Source of the DNA: Polaromonas sp. OV174 | GTDB taxonomy: Bacteria > Pseudomonadota > Gammaproteobacteria > Burkholderiales > Burkholderiaceae_C | Direction: 5' to 3' | Length of the DNA stretch: 64,000 bases | Assembly (NCBI RefSeq): GCF_900112285.1 | Contig: NZ_FOKZ01000016.1 | Coordinates: 1-64,000 of the forward strand | Part shown: positions 52,933 through 60,420 of the stretch, piece after piece | How positions within the stretch are numbered: position 1 is the stretch's first letter | Layout: each line of letters opens with the position of its first letter | Translations under genes and position numbers: made by a program | The notes under the pieces: generated by a model | Databases searched by the model: none | Told to the model about the DNA's origin: nothing | What the model saw: only the letters and a program-made list of their open reading frames with translations

Positions 52933-53334
52933 ATGGATCAAATGATTCAAGCCAGCGGCCAGGCCGAAAGAGGGCGTGTTTTTGAGTTGGCCGCTGAGTT
53001 GTTTGCCGTGCTGTCCACGCCCATGCGGCTGCGCGTGCTGAGCGCCTTGTGCGATCGCGAAAAATCCGTCAGCGAGCTGCTGGCGGAAATCGATACCACC
53101 CAACCCAATCTCTCGCAGCATCTGGCGGTGCTTTATCGCACCGGTGTGCTGGCCAAGCGCAAGGAAGGCACGCAAGTGATTTACCGCGTGCAAAGTGAAA
53201 AAGCTGTGGCCCTGTGCCGCACGGTTTGCACCCAGATTGCGATTGAACTCGATGAGCCGGACGCTGTAAGTACTGAGCAGCGTTTGTCACCCCAATCCCC
53301 ACCATCCCCTTTATCTGGTGCTCAAGACGCCTGA
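52933..53334 (+). CDS. soxR: ArsR-family sulfur-responsive repressor
   Basis: 133 residues. Winged helix: LFAVLSTPMRLRVLSALCDREKSVSELLAEIDTTQPNLSQHLAVLYRTGVLAKRKEG. Cys40 (LSALCDRE) and Cys95/Cys99 (ALCRTVCTQ) sit where SqrR/BigR/SoxR proteins form a tetrasulfide or disulfide bond on exposure to persulfides. The tail after residue 105 is Ser/Pro-rich. It is the first gene of the sox cluster, 17 bases before soxC. Confidence 0.9.
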   Translation: MDQMIQASGQAERGRVFELAAELFAVLSTPMRLRVLSALCDREKSVSELLAEIDTTQPNLSQHLAVLYRTGVLAKRKEGTQVIYRVQSEKAVALCRTVCTQIAIELDEPDAVSTEQRLSPQSPPSPLSGAQDA

Positions 53335-53351
53335 ACGGAGAAAACGCCTAT

Positions 53352-54692
53352 ATGTTGAGTCGATTCATACAACGTGCGCCCGAGAACTTTCTCTCGCGCG
53401 AGCAGATAAAGGAAGTGCATGGCGGCCGCCGCGGCTTTCTGGCCCAGGCCTTCGCCGCTGCAGCGGCCGGTGCCAGTGCCGTGGCAGTGGGGCAGGCCAG
53501 CGCCCAGGAGGCGGCTGGCGACCCGAACATCCTGAACCTTCCCGCGCACAGCAAGGGACTGGGCCAGCCGGTGGCGGCCAGGCCTTATGGCGTGCCCAGC
53601 GAATTTGAAAAAAACCTGCAGCGCCGCGAAAGCCCGGGCCTGACGCGTGTCAGCCAGGGCAGCGTGAGCTTTTGCCCGCTGCAAGGGCTGTTTGGCATCA
53701 TCACGCCCAGTGGCCTGCACTTTGAGCGCCATCACCAGGGCTGGTGGGACATAGACCCGAGCAAACACCGCCTGATGCTCACGGGCTCGGACGAGACCAT
53801 GCTCAAGCGCCCCATGGTCTTCGGCATGGACGAGTTGATGCGCATGCCCAATGTCAGTCGCATGCATTTCATCGAATGCGGCGCCAACACCGGCATGGAG
53901 TGGGGCAACTCCGCCGTGCCCACGGTGCAGTACACCCATGGCATGCTGAGCTGCAGCGAGTTCACCGGCGTGCCCTTGCGCGCCATTTTGGAACTCTGTG
54001 GCGTGGATTTCAATCGCGCCAAATTCATTCTGGCCGAGGGCGCTGACGGCTCCAGCATGACGCGCACCATTCCCATGAGCGAAGTGATGAGCGGTGAGGT
54101 GCTGGTGGCCTATGGCCAGAACGGCGAAATGCTGCGACCTGAAAACGGCTACCCGCTGCGCCTGATCGTGCCGGGCGTGCAGGGCGTGAGCTGGGTCAAG
54201 TATTTGCGACGCATCGAAGTCGGCGACATGCCTTACGGCACCAAGGACGAAACCATTCACTATGTGGATTTGATGCCCGACGGCCTGCATCGCCAATACA
54301 CCAGCATTCAGGAAGTCAAGAGCGTGGTGACCTCGCCCAGCGGCGGCCAGATGCTGCTGCAAAAAGGCTTTCACAACATCACCGGCCTGGCCTGGAGCGG
54401 CCGCGGCAAGATCAAGCGCGTGGATGTGTCCACGGACGGCGGCCGTAACTGGAAGCCGGCCAGGCTGGAAGGGCCGGTGCTGTCGAAATGCCTGACCCGC
54501 TTCAATGCCGACTTTGTCTGGGATGGCAAACCCGCCATTTTCCAGAGCCGTGCTGTCGATGAAACCGGACAGATTCAACCCACTTATGGCGAGCTGCGCA
54601 AGGTGCGCGCTTCGCGCAGTATTTATCACAACAACGCGATTCAATCGTGGTCACTGGAAGAGAACGGCGAGGTAAAAAATGTCCAGGTTTGA
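53352..54692 (+). CDS. soxC: sulfane dehydrogenase subunit SoxC (molybdopterin)
   Basis: 446 residues. Tat signal GGRRGFLAQAFAAAAAGASAV near residues 25-45 suits export of a folded Mo-cofactor protein. The Moco cysteine is in MHFIECGANTGMEWG, followed by the dimerisation domain. With SoxD it oxidises the SoxY-bound sulfane sulfur, giving full thiosulfate oxidation to sulfate without sulfur globules. The end overlaps soxD by 14 bases. Confidence 0.95.
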   Translation: MLSRFIQRAPENFLSREQIKEVHGGRRGFLAQAFAAAAAGASAVAVGQASAQEAAGDPNILNLPAHSKGLGQPVAARPYGVPSEFEKNLQRRESPGLTRVSQGSVSFCPLQGLFGIITPSGLHFERHHQGWWDIDPSKHRLMLTGSDETMLKRPMVFGMDELMRMPNVSRMHFIECGANTGMEWGNSAVPTVQYTHGMLSCSEFTGVPLRAILELCGVDFNRAKFILAEGADGSSMTRTIPMSEVMSGEVLVAYGQNGEMLRPENGYPLRLIVPGVQGVSWVKYLRRIEVGDMPYGTKDETIHYVDLMPDGLHRQYTSIQEVKSVVTSPSGGQMLLQKGFHNITGLAWSGRGKIKRVDVSTDGGRNWKPARLEGPVLSKCLTRFNADFVWDGKPAIFQSRAVDETGQIQPTYGELRKVRASRSIYHNNAIQSWSLEENGEVKNVQV

Positions 54693-55857
54693 GTCGCAGT
54701 TTCTTCCCAAGCTCACCCTGCTGGCCGGCCTGTGGCTGCTGGGTGCGAGCGCCAGCCAGGCGCAGTCGACACCAGCGAAAAAGCTGGCCGAACCCGCTAG
54801 CGCATCGCGCGCCGCGCTGGCCGGGCTCGGTCGCAGTGCCACGCCAGCGGAAATCAAGGCCTGGGACATCGATGTCCGCCCCGACTTCAAAGGCTTGCCC
54901 AAGGGCAAGGGTTCGGTGCAGCAGGGCGAGGTCTTGTGGGAGGCGCAATGCGCGTCCTGCCACGGCACTTTTGCCGAATCGTCCGAGGTGTTCACGCCCA
55001 TCGCCGGTGGCGTGACGGCCCAGGACATCAAGAATGGCCGTGTGGAAGGCCTGATGCCGGGGGCCAACCAGCCGAATCGGACCAGCCTGATGAAGGTCTC
55101 CACCGTGTCAACGCTGTGGGACTACATCAACCGGGCCATGCCCTGGACCGCGCCCAAAAGCTTGAGCGCCGACGAGGTCTATGCCGTCACCGCCTACATC
55201 CTGAATCTGGGCAACATCTTGCCGGCCGACTTCACGCTGTCCGATCAGAACATTCGCGAGGTGCAGGCGCGCATGCCCAATCGCAATGGTGTGACGACGG
55301 CGCATGCCATGTGGCCTGGCAAGGAACTGGGCGGCACCAGCAAGCCCGATGTCCAGGGCTCGGCCTGCATGAGCAATTGCAAAACCGAGGTCGTGATCAA
55401 GAGTTTCTTGCCCGACTACGCCCGCAATGCGCATGGCAATCTGGCAGATCAGTCGCGTCTGGTGGGAGCCAGCCGGGGCATACAGACCGATCCAAAGCTG
55501 CTCGCTAAAAATGAGTCAAATAGTGCTGTAGCCCAGGCGGGACGGGCGCAGGCTGCTCCTGAAAAAGAAGCTTCTGCGGGCAAGTCCGAGCCTGTAAAGG
55601 CCGCTGCGGTGATGCCGCTGCTGCAAAAGAACGCTTGCGTGGCCTGCCACGGCATGGACACCAAGCTGGTCGGTCCATCCTTCAAGGATATAGCCAACAA
55701 ATATAAGAGCCAGACCGATGCGGTGGCCTATCTCTCGGGCAAAATCAAGGCTGGTGGACAAGGCGTCTGGGGAGCTATCCCCATGCCAGCCCAGGCCTTG
55801 AGTCCGGCAGAGTCGGCGCAATTGGCCGAATGGCTGGCGCAAGGGGCAAGCAAGTAA
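54679..55857 (+). CDS. soxD: dihaem cytochrome c subunit of sulfane dehydrogenase
   Basis: 392 residues. Signal peptide ends at ASQAQS. Two c-type haem sites: CASCH near residue 94 and CVACH in the C-terminal domain. The linker between the domains, about residues 276-305 (KNESNSAVAQAGRAQAAPEK and following), is encoded by a complete copy of the 43-base dispersed repeat plus flanks. It passes electrons from SoxC to the respiratory chain. The stop lies in a large nested hairpin. Confidence 0.93.
   Translation: MSRFESQFLPKLTLLAGLWLLGASASQAQSTPAKKLAEPASASRAALAGLGRSATPAEIKAWDIDVRPDFKGLPKGKGSVQQGEVLWEAQCASCHGTFAESSEVFTPIAGGVTAQDIKNGRVEGLMPGANQPNRTSLMKVSTVSTLWDYINRAMPWTAPKSLSADEVYAVTAYILNLGNILPADFTLSDQNIREVQARMPNRNGVTTAHAMWPGKELGGTSKPDVQGSACMSNCKTEVVIKSFLPDYARNAHGNLADQSRLVGASRGIQTDPKLLAKNESNSAVAQAGRAQAAPEKEASAGKSEPVKAAAVMPLLQKNACVACHGMDTKLVGPSFKDIANKYKSQTDAVAYLSGKIKAGGQGVWGAIPMPAQALSPAESAQLAEWLAQGASK
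55529..55571 (+). repeat. dispersed 43-base element inside soxD
   Basis: TAGCCCA-N10-GCGCA-N4-GCTCC-N7-GAAGC, same spacings as the intergenic copies; four of five arm pairs still match (55555-55571). It is in frame and codes for the SoxD interdomain linker. Confidence 0.85.
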
Positions 55858-55906
55858 TCCGTATCCACGCACGCTGAAAATAGCGTGCTCGCGTGACTGC
55901 GGATTA
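55855..55906. other. nested hairpin between soxCD and soxYZAXB
   Basis: Outer arms TAATCCG (55855-55861) and CGGATTA (55900-55906) enclose an inner stem GCACGCT-GAAAAT-AGCGTGC (55869-55888). The outer arm contains the soxD stop codon. No T-run. It could end or process the soxCD message; direct repeats TTCAAGTT at 55952-55959 and 55968-55975 then precede soxY. Confidence 0.6.
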
Positions 55907-55994
55907 GGAGAAATCCCCTCCCGGACTCGTGTATTTTTGTGTCCAATCGTCTTCAAGTTTTAAGACATTCAAGTTATATAGAAGGAGCTCCCAC

Positions 55995-56462
55995 ATGGAA
56001 CGTCGTGAATTTTTGGCCAGCAGTTCTAGCGCCACCGCGCTGGCACTGGCAGCTGCCTCGGGTTTGACGCCTGCCCACGCGCAAACCGCGCCGGGCTGGA
56101 ACAAGGCAGCGTTTGATGCCAAGTCGCTGGCCGATGTGGCCAAGGCCCTGGGCGCCACCAGCGCACCGGTTGAAAGCAAAGATCTGGTGCTGCAGGCTCC
56201 GGAAATCGCCGAGAACGGCAATGTGGTGCGCCTGGGCGCCCAGAGCAGCCTGGCCAATACCTCGCTGATCGCCCTGGTGGTCGAGAAAAACCCGAACGCA
56301 CTGGCTGCCCTGTTTGACGTGCCAGCCGGTACCGATGCCAACGTGGCAACCAACATCAAGATGGGCCAGTCGTCCAATGTGTATGCCCTGGCCAAGGTCG
56401 GTGACAAATTCTTCTATGCCGTCAAGGAAGTGAAGGTCACCTTGGGCGGTTGCGGCGGTTAA
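55995..56462 (+). CDS. soxY: sulfur carrier subunit SoxY
   Basis: 155 residues from the ATG at 55995, 7 bases after AGGAGC. Tat signal ERREFLASSSSATALAL precedes the mature protein. It ends with the swinging-arm motif GGCGG whose cysteine carries the sulfur substrate. The long gap and direct repeats upstream suggest its own promoter. Confidence 0.95.
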   Translation: MERREFLASSSSATALALAAASGLTPAHAQTAPGWNKAAFDAKSLADVAKALGATSAPVESKDLVLQAPEIAENGNVVRLGAQSSLANTSLIALVVEKNPNALAALFDVPAGTDANVATNIKMGQSSNVYALAKVGDKFFYAVKEVKVTLGGCGG

Positions 56463-56508
56463 GCCCACGCATCAGGTCCACACCCCATAGTCGAAGTTAG
56501 GAGAAAAA

Positions 56509-56820
56509 ATGTCAGATCCAATGCGAATCCGGGCTCAAGCCCAAGGCGATAAAACCACCGTGCGCGTGCTGGTGAGTCACGAAATGGAAAGCGGCCAGCG
56601 CAAAGACGCCGCCGGCAAGCTTGTTCCGGCCTGGTTTATCCAGAATATCAACGCCACCTGCAATGGCGCCACCGTCATGAACGCCCACTGGGGCACGGCC
56701 GTGTCGAAAAACCCCTTCGTGCAGTTCAGCTTCAAGGGTGGCAAGGCCGGCGACAAAATCGTGGTGAGCTGGGTCGATAATCGCGGCGACAAACGCAGCG
56801 ACGAAGCTGTTATTTCCTGA
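56509..56820 (+). CDS. soxZ: sulfur carrier partner SoxZ
   Basis: 103 residues, full length. MRIRAQAQGDKTTVRVLVSHEMESGQRKD and FVQFSFKGGKAGDKIVVSWVDNRGDKRSDEAVI are typical SoxZ sequence. It forms the SoxYZ heterodimer in the periplasm. Its ATG lies 9 bases after AGGAGA, 46 bases after soxY. Confidence 0.95.
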   Translation: MSDPMRIRAQAQGDKTTVRVLVSHEMESGQRKDAAGKLVPAWFIQNINATCNGATVMNAHWGTAVSKNPFVQFSFKGGKAGDKIVVSWVDNRGDKRSDEAVIS

Positions 56821-56889
56821 ATCCGGTGAGTGGCGTGCGGCCCCGGCCGCCGCCCTCTGAGTAACACAACAATGACTGAGGAGACAGCG

Positions 56890-57687
56890 ATGAAATGGAG
56901 CTTGTTGGGGTTGGCGGCGTTGGCCGCCTTGCCTCTTTCAGCGGCAGCGCAAAAAAGCACCGCCGAAGGCATTGCCGAGTACCGGGCCATGCTGGCCGAT
57001 GGCAATCCTGCCGAACTTTATGAAGCCAAGGGCGAGGGCCTGTGGAAGCAGGCGCGCGGCCCTAAAAAAGCATCGCTGGAAAAATGCGATCTGGGCAAAG
57101 GCCCAGGCGTGGTCAAGGGGACGTTTGTCGAGTTGCCGCGTTATTTTGCCGATACCCAGCGCGTGCAAGACCTGGAATCGCGCCTGTTGACCTGCATGGA
57201 GCAATTGCAGGGCTTTAACGCCGCCGAGATTGCGAAAACCCCATTTGGTGCGGGCGAGCAAAAGAACATCGAATCGCTGGTGGCCTACATTTCCGGCGAG
57301 TCGCGTGGCATGAGCTTCAATCTGCCACAGGCCCACAGCCAGGAAAAGCTGATGTATGAAGTCGGCAAGAAGGTGTTTAACCTGCGCGGCGGCCCTTACG
57401 ATTTCTCTTGCGCTTCCTGCCACGGCGAAGACAACAAGCGCGTTCGCCTGCAAGACCTGCCCAACCTGACCAAGCAGCCCGGTGCCAGCACCGGCTTTGG
57501 TGCCTGGCCGGCCTACCGCGTGTCCAGCGGCGATCTGTGGAGCATGCAGCGCCGCCTGAACGACTGCTACCGGCAGCAGCGCTTCCCCTTCCCGGGCTAC
57601 GCATCTGATGCGACCATCGCCCTGGGCGTCTTCATGGGCGTGAACAGCAAGGGCGGCGAGTCCATAGCACCCGCGCTCAAACGCTAA
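56890..57687 (+). CDS. soxA: L-cysteine S-thiosulfotransferase subunit SoxA
   Basis: 265 residues from the ATG at 56890. Signal peptide ends AAA/QK. One c-type haem site, CASCH, is present, and the active-site cysteine that becomes a persulfide is in RLNDCYRQQRFPFPG. The N-terminal domain keeps cysteines in LEKCDLG and LLTCMEQ but no CxxCH, so this is the mono-haem SoxA type with a disulfide in the place of the other haem. It joins thiosulfate to SoxY with SoxX. Confidence 0.93.
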   Translation: MKWSLLGLAALAALPLSAAAQKSTAEGIAEYRAMLADGNPAELYEAKGEGLWKQARGPKKASLEKCDLGKGPGVVKGTFVELPRYFADTQRVQDLESRLLTCMEQLQGFNAAEIAKTPFGAGEQKNIESLVAYISGESRGMSFNLPQAHSQEKLMYEVGKKVFNLRGGPYDFSCASCHGEDNKRVRLQDLPNLTKQPGASTGFGAWPAYRVSSGDLWSMQRRLNDCYRQQRFPFPGYASDATIALGVFMGVNSKGGESIAPALKR

Positions 57688-57708
57688 ACCCGGCAGCCAA
57701 GGATTGAG

Positions 57709-58365
57709 ATGAATAAAGCACATAAAAAAGCAGCCCTGTTGGCCACCGGCGTGGCTGTAGCCGCCTTGCTGGCCAGTTGCGCCGTGGCGCCCAGCAGCCA
57801 GCAGGTGGATGCGGCCACGCAGCAGGTTTTGAAGTCTTCGTTTCGCGAGCAGGGCATTGCCAAGCTGGACCGCCTAACGCTGGATGCTTCCAACCAGGCC
57901 TGCTCGGACGCCGCCGGCGCGCCGCTGGAGGAAAAGCTGGCCAAAAGCATTGAAGCGGCCAACCTGAAGACCGTCAAGCTGCCTTCGGACGGCAAGTTTC
58001 TTGGCAGCTGGAGCGAAGGCGAAAAAATCGCCCAAGACGGCCGTGGCATGACCTGGAGCGACAAGCCCGGTGCAGCCAATGGCGGCAGCTGCTACAACTG
58101 CCATCAGATCAGCAAGGCCGAGTTGTCCTTTGGCTCCATTGGCCCCAGCCTGTACAACTACGGCAAGCTGCGCGGCGTCAGTGATCCGGCGGCCGAGGCG
58201 AGCAAGCCCATTGTTGAATACACCTGGGGCAAGCTCTGGAACGCCAAGGCTTATAACGCCTGCTCCGGCATGCCGCGATTCGGCCATGCCGCCATCCTGA
58301 CCGAGCAGCAGATTCGGGACGTGATGGCGCTGTTGCTGGATCCGAAATCGCCCGTCAACCAGTAA
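57709..58365 (+). CDS. soxX: cytochrome c subunit SoxX
   Basis: 218 residues. Signal sequence ends with the lipobox LLASC, so it may be lipid-anchored. One haem site CYNCH, with the distal methionine likely in ACSGMPRFGH. It is longer than the shortest SoxX proteins, with an N-terminal helical extension. Lies 21 bases after soxA. Confidence 0.93.
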   Translation: MNKAHKKAALLATGVAVAALLASCAVAPSSQQVDAATQQVLKSSFREQGIAKLDRLTLDASNQACSDAAGAPLEEKLAKSIEAANLKTVKLPSDGKFLGSWSEGEKIAQDGRGMTWSDKPGAANGGSCYNCHQISKAELSFGSIGPSLYNYGKLRGVSDPAAEASKPIVEYTWGKLWNAKAYNACSGMPRFGHAAILTEQQIRDVMALLLDPKSPVNQ

Positions 58366-58385
58366 TTACTGGTCTTTTTGGCTGT

Positions 58386-58428
58386 TAGCCCAATAAACAC
58401 GGGCGCAGCCAGCTATTAAGTTGATAGT
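58386..58428 (+). repeat. dispersed 43-base element
   Basis: TAGCCCA-N10-GCGCA-N4-GCTAT-N7-ATAGT, hairpin 58412-58428, between soxX and soxB. It falls inside the transcribed sox region, so it is probably present in the message. Confidence 0.88.
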
Positions 58429-58472
58429 AAATTTAACGCATGCCCGATGAAACGGGCAGGATATCTAACGCC

Positions 58473-60188
58473 ATGAATCTGTCCCGTCGCGAGTTTGCAA
58501 GTGTCATGGCCGCCGCCCTGGCCGCCGGTTTCCCACTTCAGCGCGAGGCCGGCGCGGCCCAGGCCGACAGCCTGTATAACCTGCCGCGCACCGGCAATGT
58601 GCATTTGCTGCACATGACCGACTGCCACGCCCAGCTCTTGCCCATCCATTTTCGCGAGCCTTCCGTCAATCTTGGCGTGGGCACCATGCGCGGCCAAGTT
58701 CCGCATCTGGTGGGCATGAATTTGCTGAGAGCCGCCAACCTGAAGGCCGGCACGCCCGAGGCGCACGCCTTGACTTACCTTGACTTCGAGCGCGCCGCAC
58801 AGCAGTATGGCAAGGTCGGTGGTTTTGCGCACCTGGCCACGCTGGTCAAGCAGATCAAGGCCGGGCGCCCCGGTGCTTTGCTGCTCGACGGTGGCGACAC
58901 CTGGCAGGGCAGTGCCACCGCGCTCTGGACTCAGGGCCAAGACATGGTCGACGCCTGCAAGCTGCTGGGCGTGGATGTGATGACCGGCCACTGGGACTTC
59001 ACCTATGGCGAAGAGCGTATCAAGACCATTGTCGAGAAAGATTTCGCCGGCAAGATCGACTTCGTGGCCCAAAACGTCAAGACCAACGACTTTGGCGACC
59101 CGGTGTTCAAGCCCTATGTCATCAAGGAAATGAATGGCGTGGCGGTGGCCATCGTCGGTCAGGCCTTTCCCTATACGCCGATTGCCAACCCCTCCTGGCA
59201 AACGCCTAACTGGAGCTTCGGCATCCGCGAAAGCGAAATGCAGGAAGTCGTCAATGAGGCCCGTGCCAAGGGCGCGCAGGCCGTGGTATTGCTGAGCCAT
59301 AACGGCATGGACGTGGACCTGAAGCTGGCCTCGCGCGTGACCGGCATTGACGCCATTTTGGGCGGCCACACCCATGACGGCGTGCCGGTGCCTGTCATCG
59401 TCAAGAACGCCGGCGGCCAGACCATAGTGACCAACGCCGGCAGCAATGGCAAGTTCCTGGGCGTGCTCGATCTGAACGTCAAGGATAAAAAGGTTCTGGG
59501 CTTTAATTACCGCCTGTTGCCGGTGTTCTCCAACTTGCTGCCGGCCGATCAGGCCATGAGCGCACTGATCACCGCGGCACGCGCGCCTTACGAAGCCAAG
59601 CTGTCGGAAAAGCTAGCAATGACCGAGGGCACGCTGTACCGTCGCGGCAATTTCAATGGCAGCTTCGACCAGGTCATCCTGGACGCCCTGATGGAAGTGC
59701 GTGGCGCGGAAATTTCGCTTTCACCCGGCTTTCGCTGGGGCACCTCGCTGTTGCCCGGCCAGGCCATTACCCGCGAGCATGTGATGGACCAGACCGCCAT
59801 CACCTATCCCTGGACCACGCTGACCGAGATGCGTGGCGACACGCTCAAGACCATTCTCGAAGACGTGGGCGACAACCTCTTTAACCCCGATCCCTACTAT
59901 CAGCAGGGCGGTGACATGGTCCGGGTCGGTGGCCTGACTTACACCTGCGAGCCAGGTGCCAAGATGGGTTCCCGCATCCAGAACATGCGCTTGGGCGGTA
60001 AATTGATAGAGGCCGACAAGACCTACAAGGTGGCCGGCTGGGCGCCGGTGCAAGAGGCCAGCAAAAATGCCGGTCCCCCGGTTTGGGATGTGGTGGAAAG
60101 CTATCTCAAGGCCAAAAAAGTCATCAAGCCCGTCAAGCCCAATACACCAGAGTTGATCGGTGTGGCGGGGAATCCGGGCCTGGCTTGA
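58473..60188 (+). CDS. soxB: S-sulfosulfanyl-L-cysteine sulfohydrolase SoxB
   Basis: 571 residues from the ATG at 58473. Tat signal NLSRREFASVMAAALAAGF, then a dimanganese metallophosphatase-like fold: HLLHMTDCHAQLLP, LLDGGDTWQGS, HWDFTYG, LLSHNGMDVD and ILGGHTHDG hold the metal ligands. C-terminal 5'-nucleotidase-type domain complete. It releases sulfate from SoxY. An earlier ATG at 58440 adds 11 residues just after the repeat and looks unlikely. Confidence 0.95.
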   Translation: MNLSRREFASVMAAALAAGFPLQREAGAAQADSLYNLPRTGNVHLLHMTDCHAQLLPIHFREPSVNLGVGTMRGQVPHLVGMNLLRAANLKAGTPEAHALTYLDFERAAQQYGKVGGFAHLATLVKQIKAGRPGALLLDGGDTWQGSATALWTQGQDMVDACKLLGVDVMTGHWDFTYGEERIKTIVEKDFAGKIDFVAQNVKTNDFGDPVFKPYVIKEMNGVAVAIVGQAFPYTPIANPSWQTPNWSFGIRESEMQEVVNEARAKGAQAVVLLSHNGMDVDLKLASRVTGIDAILGGHTHDGVPVPVIVKNAGGQTIVTNAGSNGKFLGVLDLNVKDKKVLGFNYRLLPVFSNLLPADQAMSALITAARAPYEAKLSEKLAMTEGTLYRRGNFNGSFDQVILDALMEVRGAEISLSPGFRWGTSLLPGQAITREHVMDQTAITYPWTTLTEMRGDTLKTILEDVGDNLFNPDPYYQQGGDMVRVGGLTYTCEPGAKMGSRIQNMRLGGKLIEADKTYKVAGWAPVQEASKNAGPPVWDVVESYLKAKKVIKPVKPNTPELIGVAGNPGLA

Positions 60189-60420
60189 CCCTGATTTAGG
60201 CGCGATAGCTACTTGTAACTCATGTAAATCTGACTTTCTCTGCAGCTTGGTTTGTCTGCAGTCTGACGGAGCTGGTTGTTCGGTGGCACAATCTGGGCTG
60301 ATTCTGAAGGCCCTTCCTGCCACAGTCGCATCCGCTAATCGGTCCAGCCGTGTTGCGGAAGGTTAATTAACCAGCTTTAACCAGCTTATGTTTCCCCAAG
60401 GGAAACGGAGGTCAGCGGAT

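Noticed and set aside
53322..54644. 440-codon frame antisense to soxC
   Set aside because: The plus strand encodes full-length SoxC with its Moco cysteine; the antisense frame is a GC-rich shadow.
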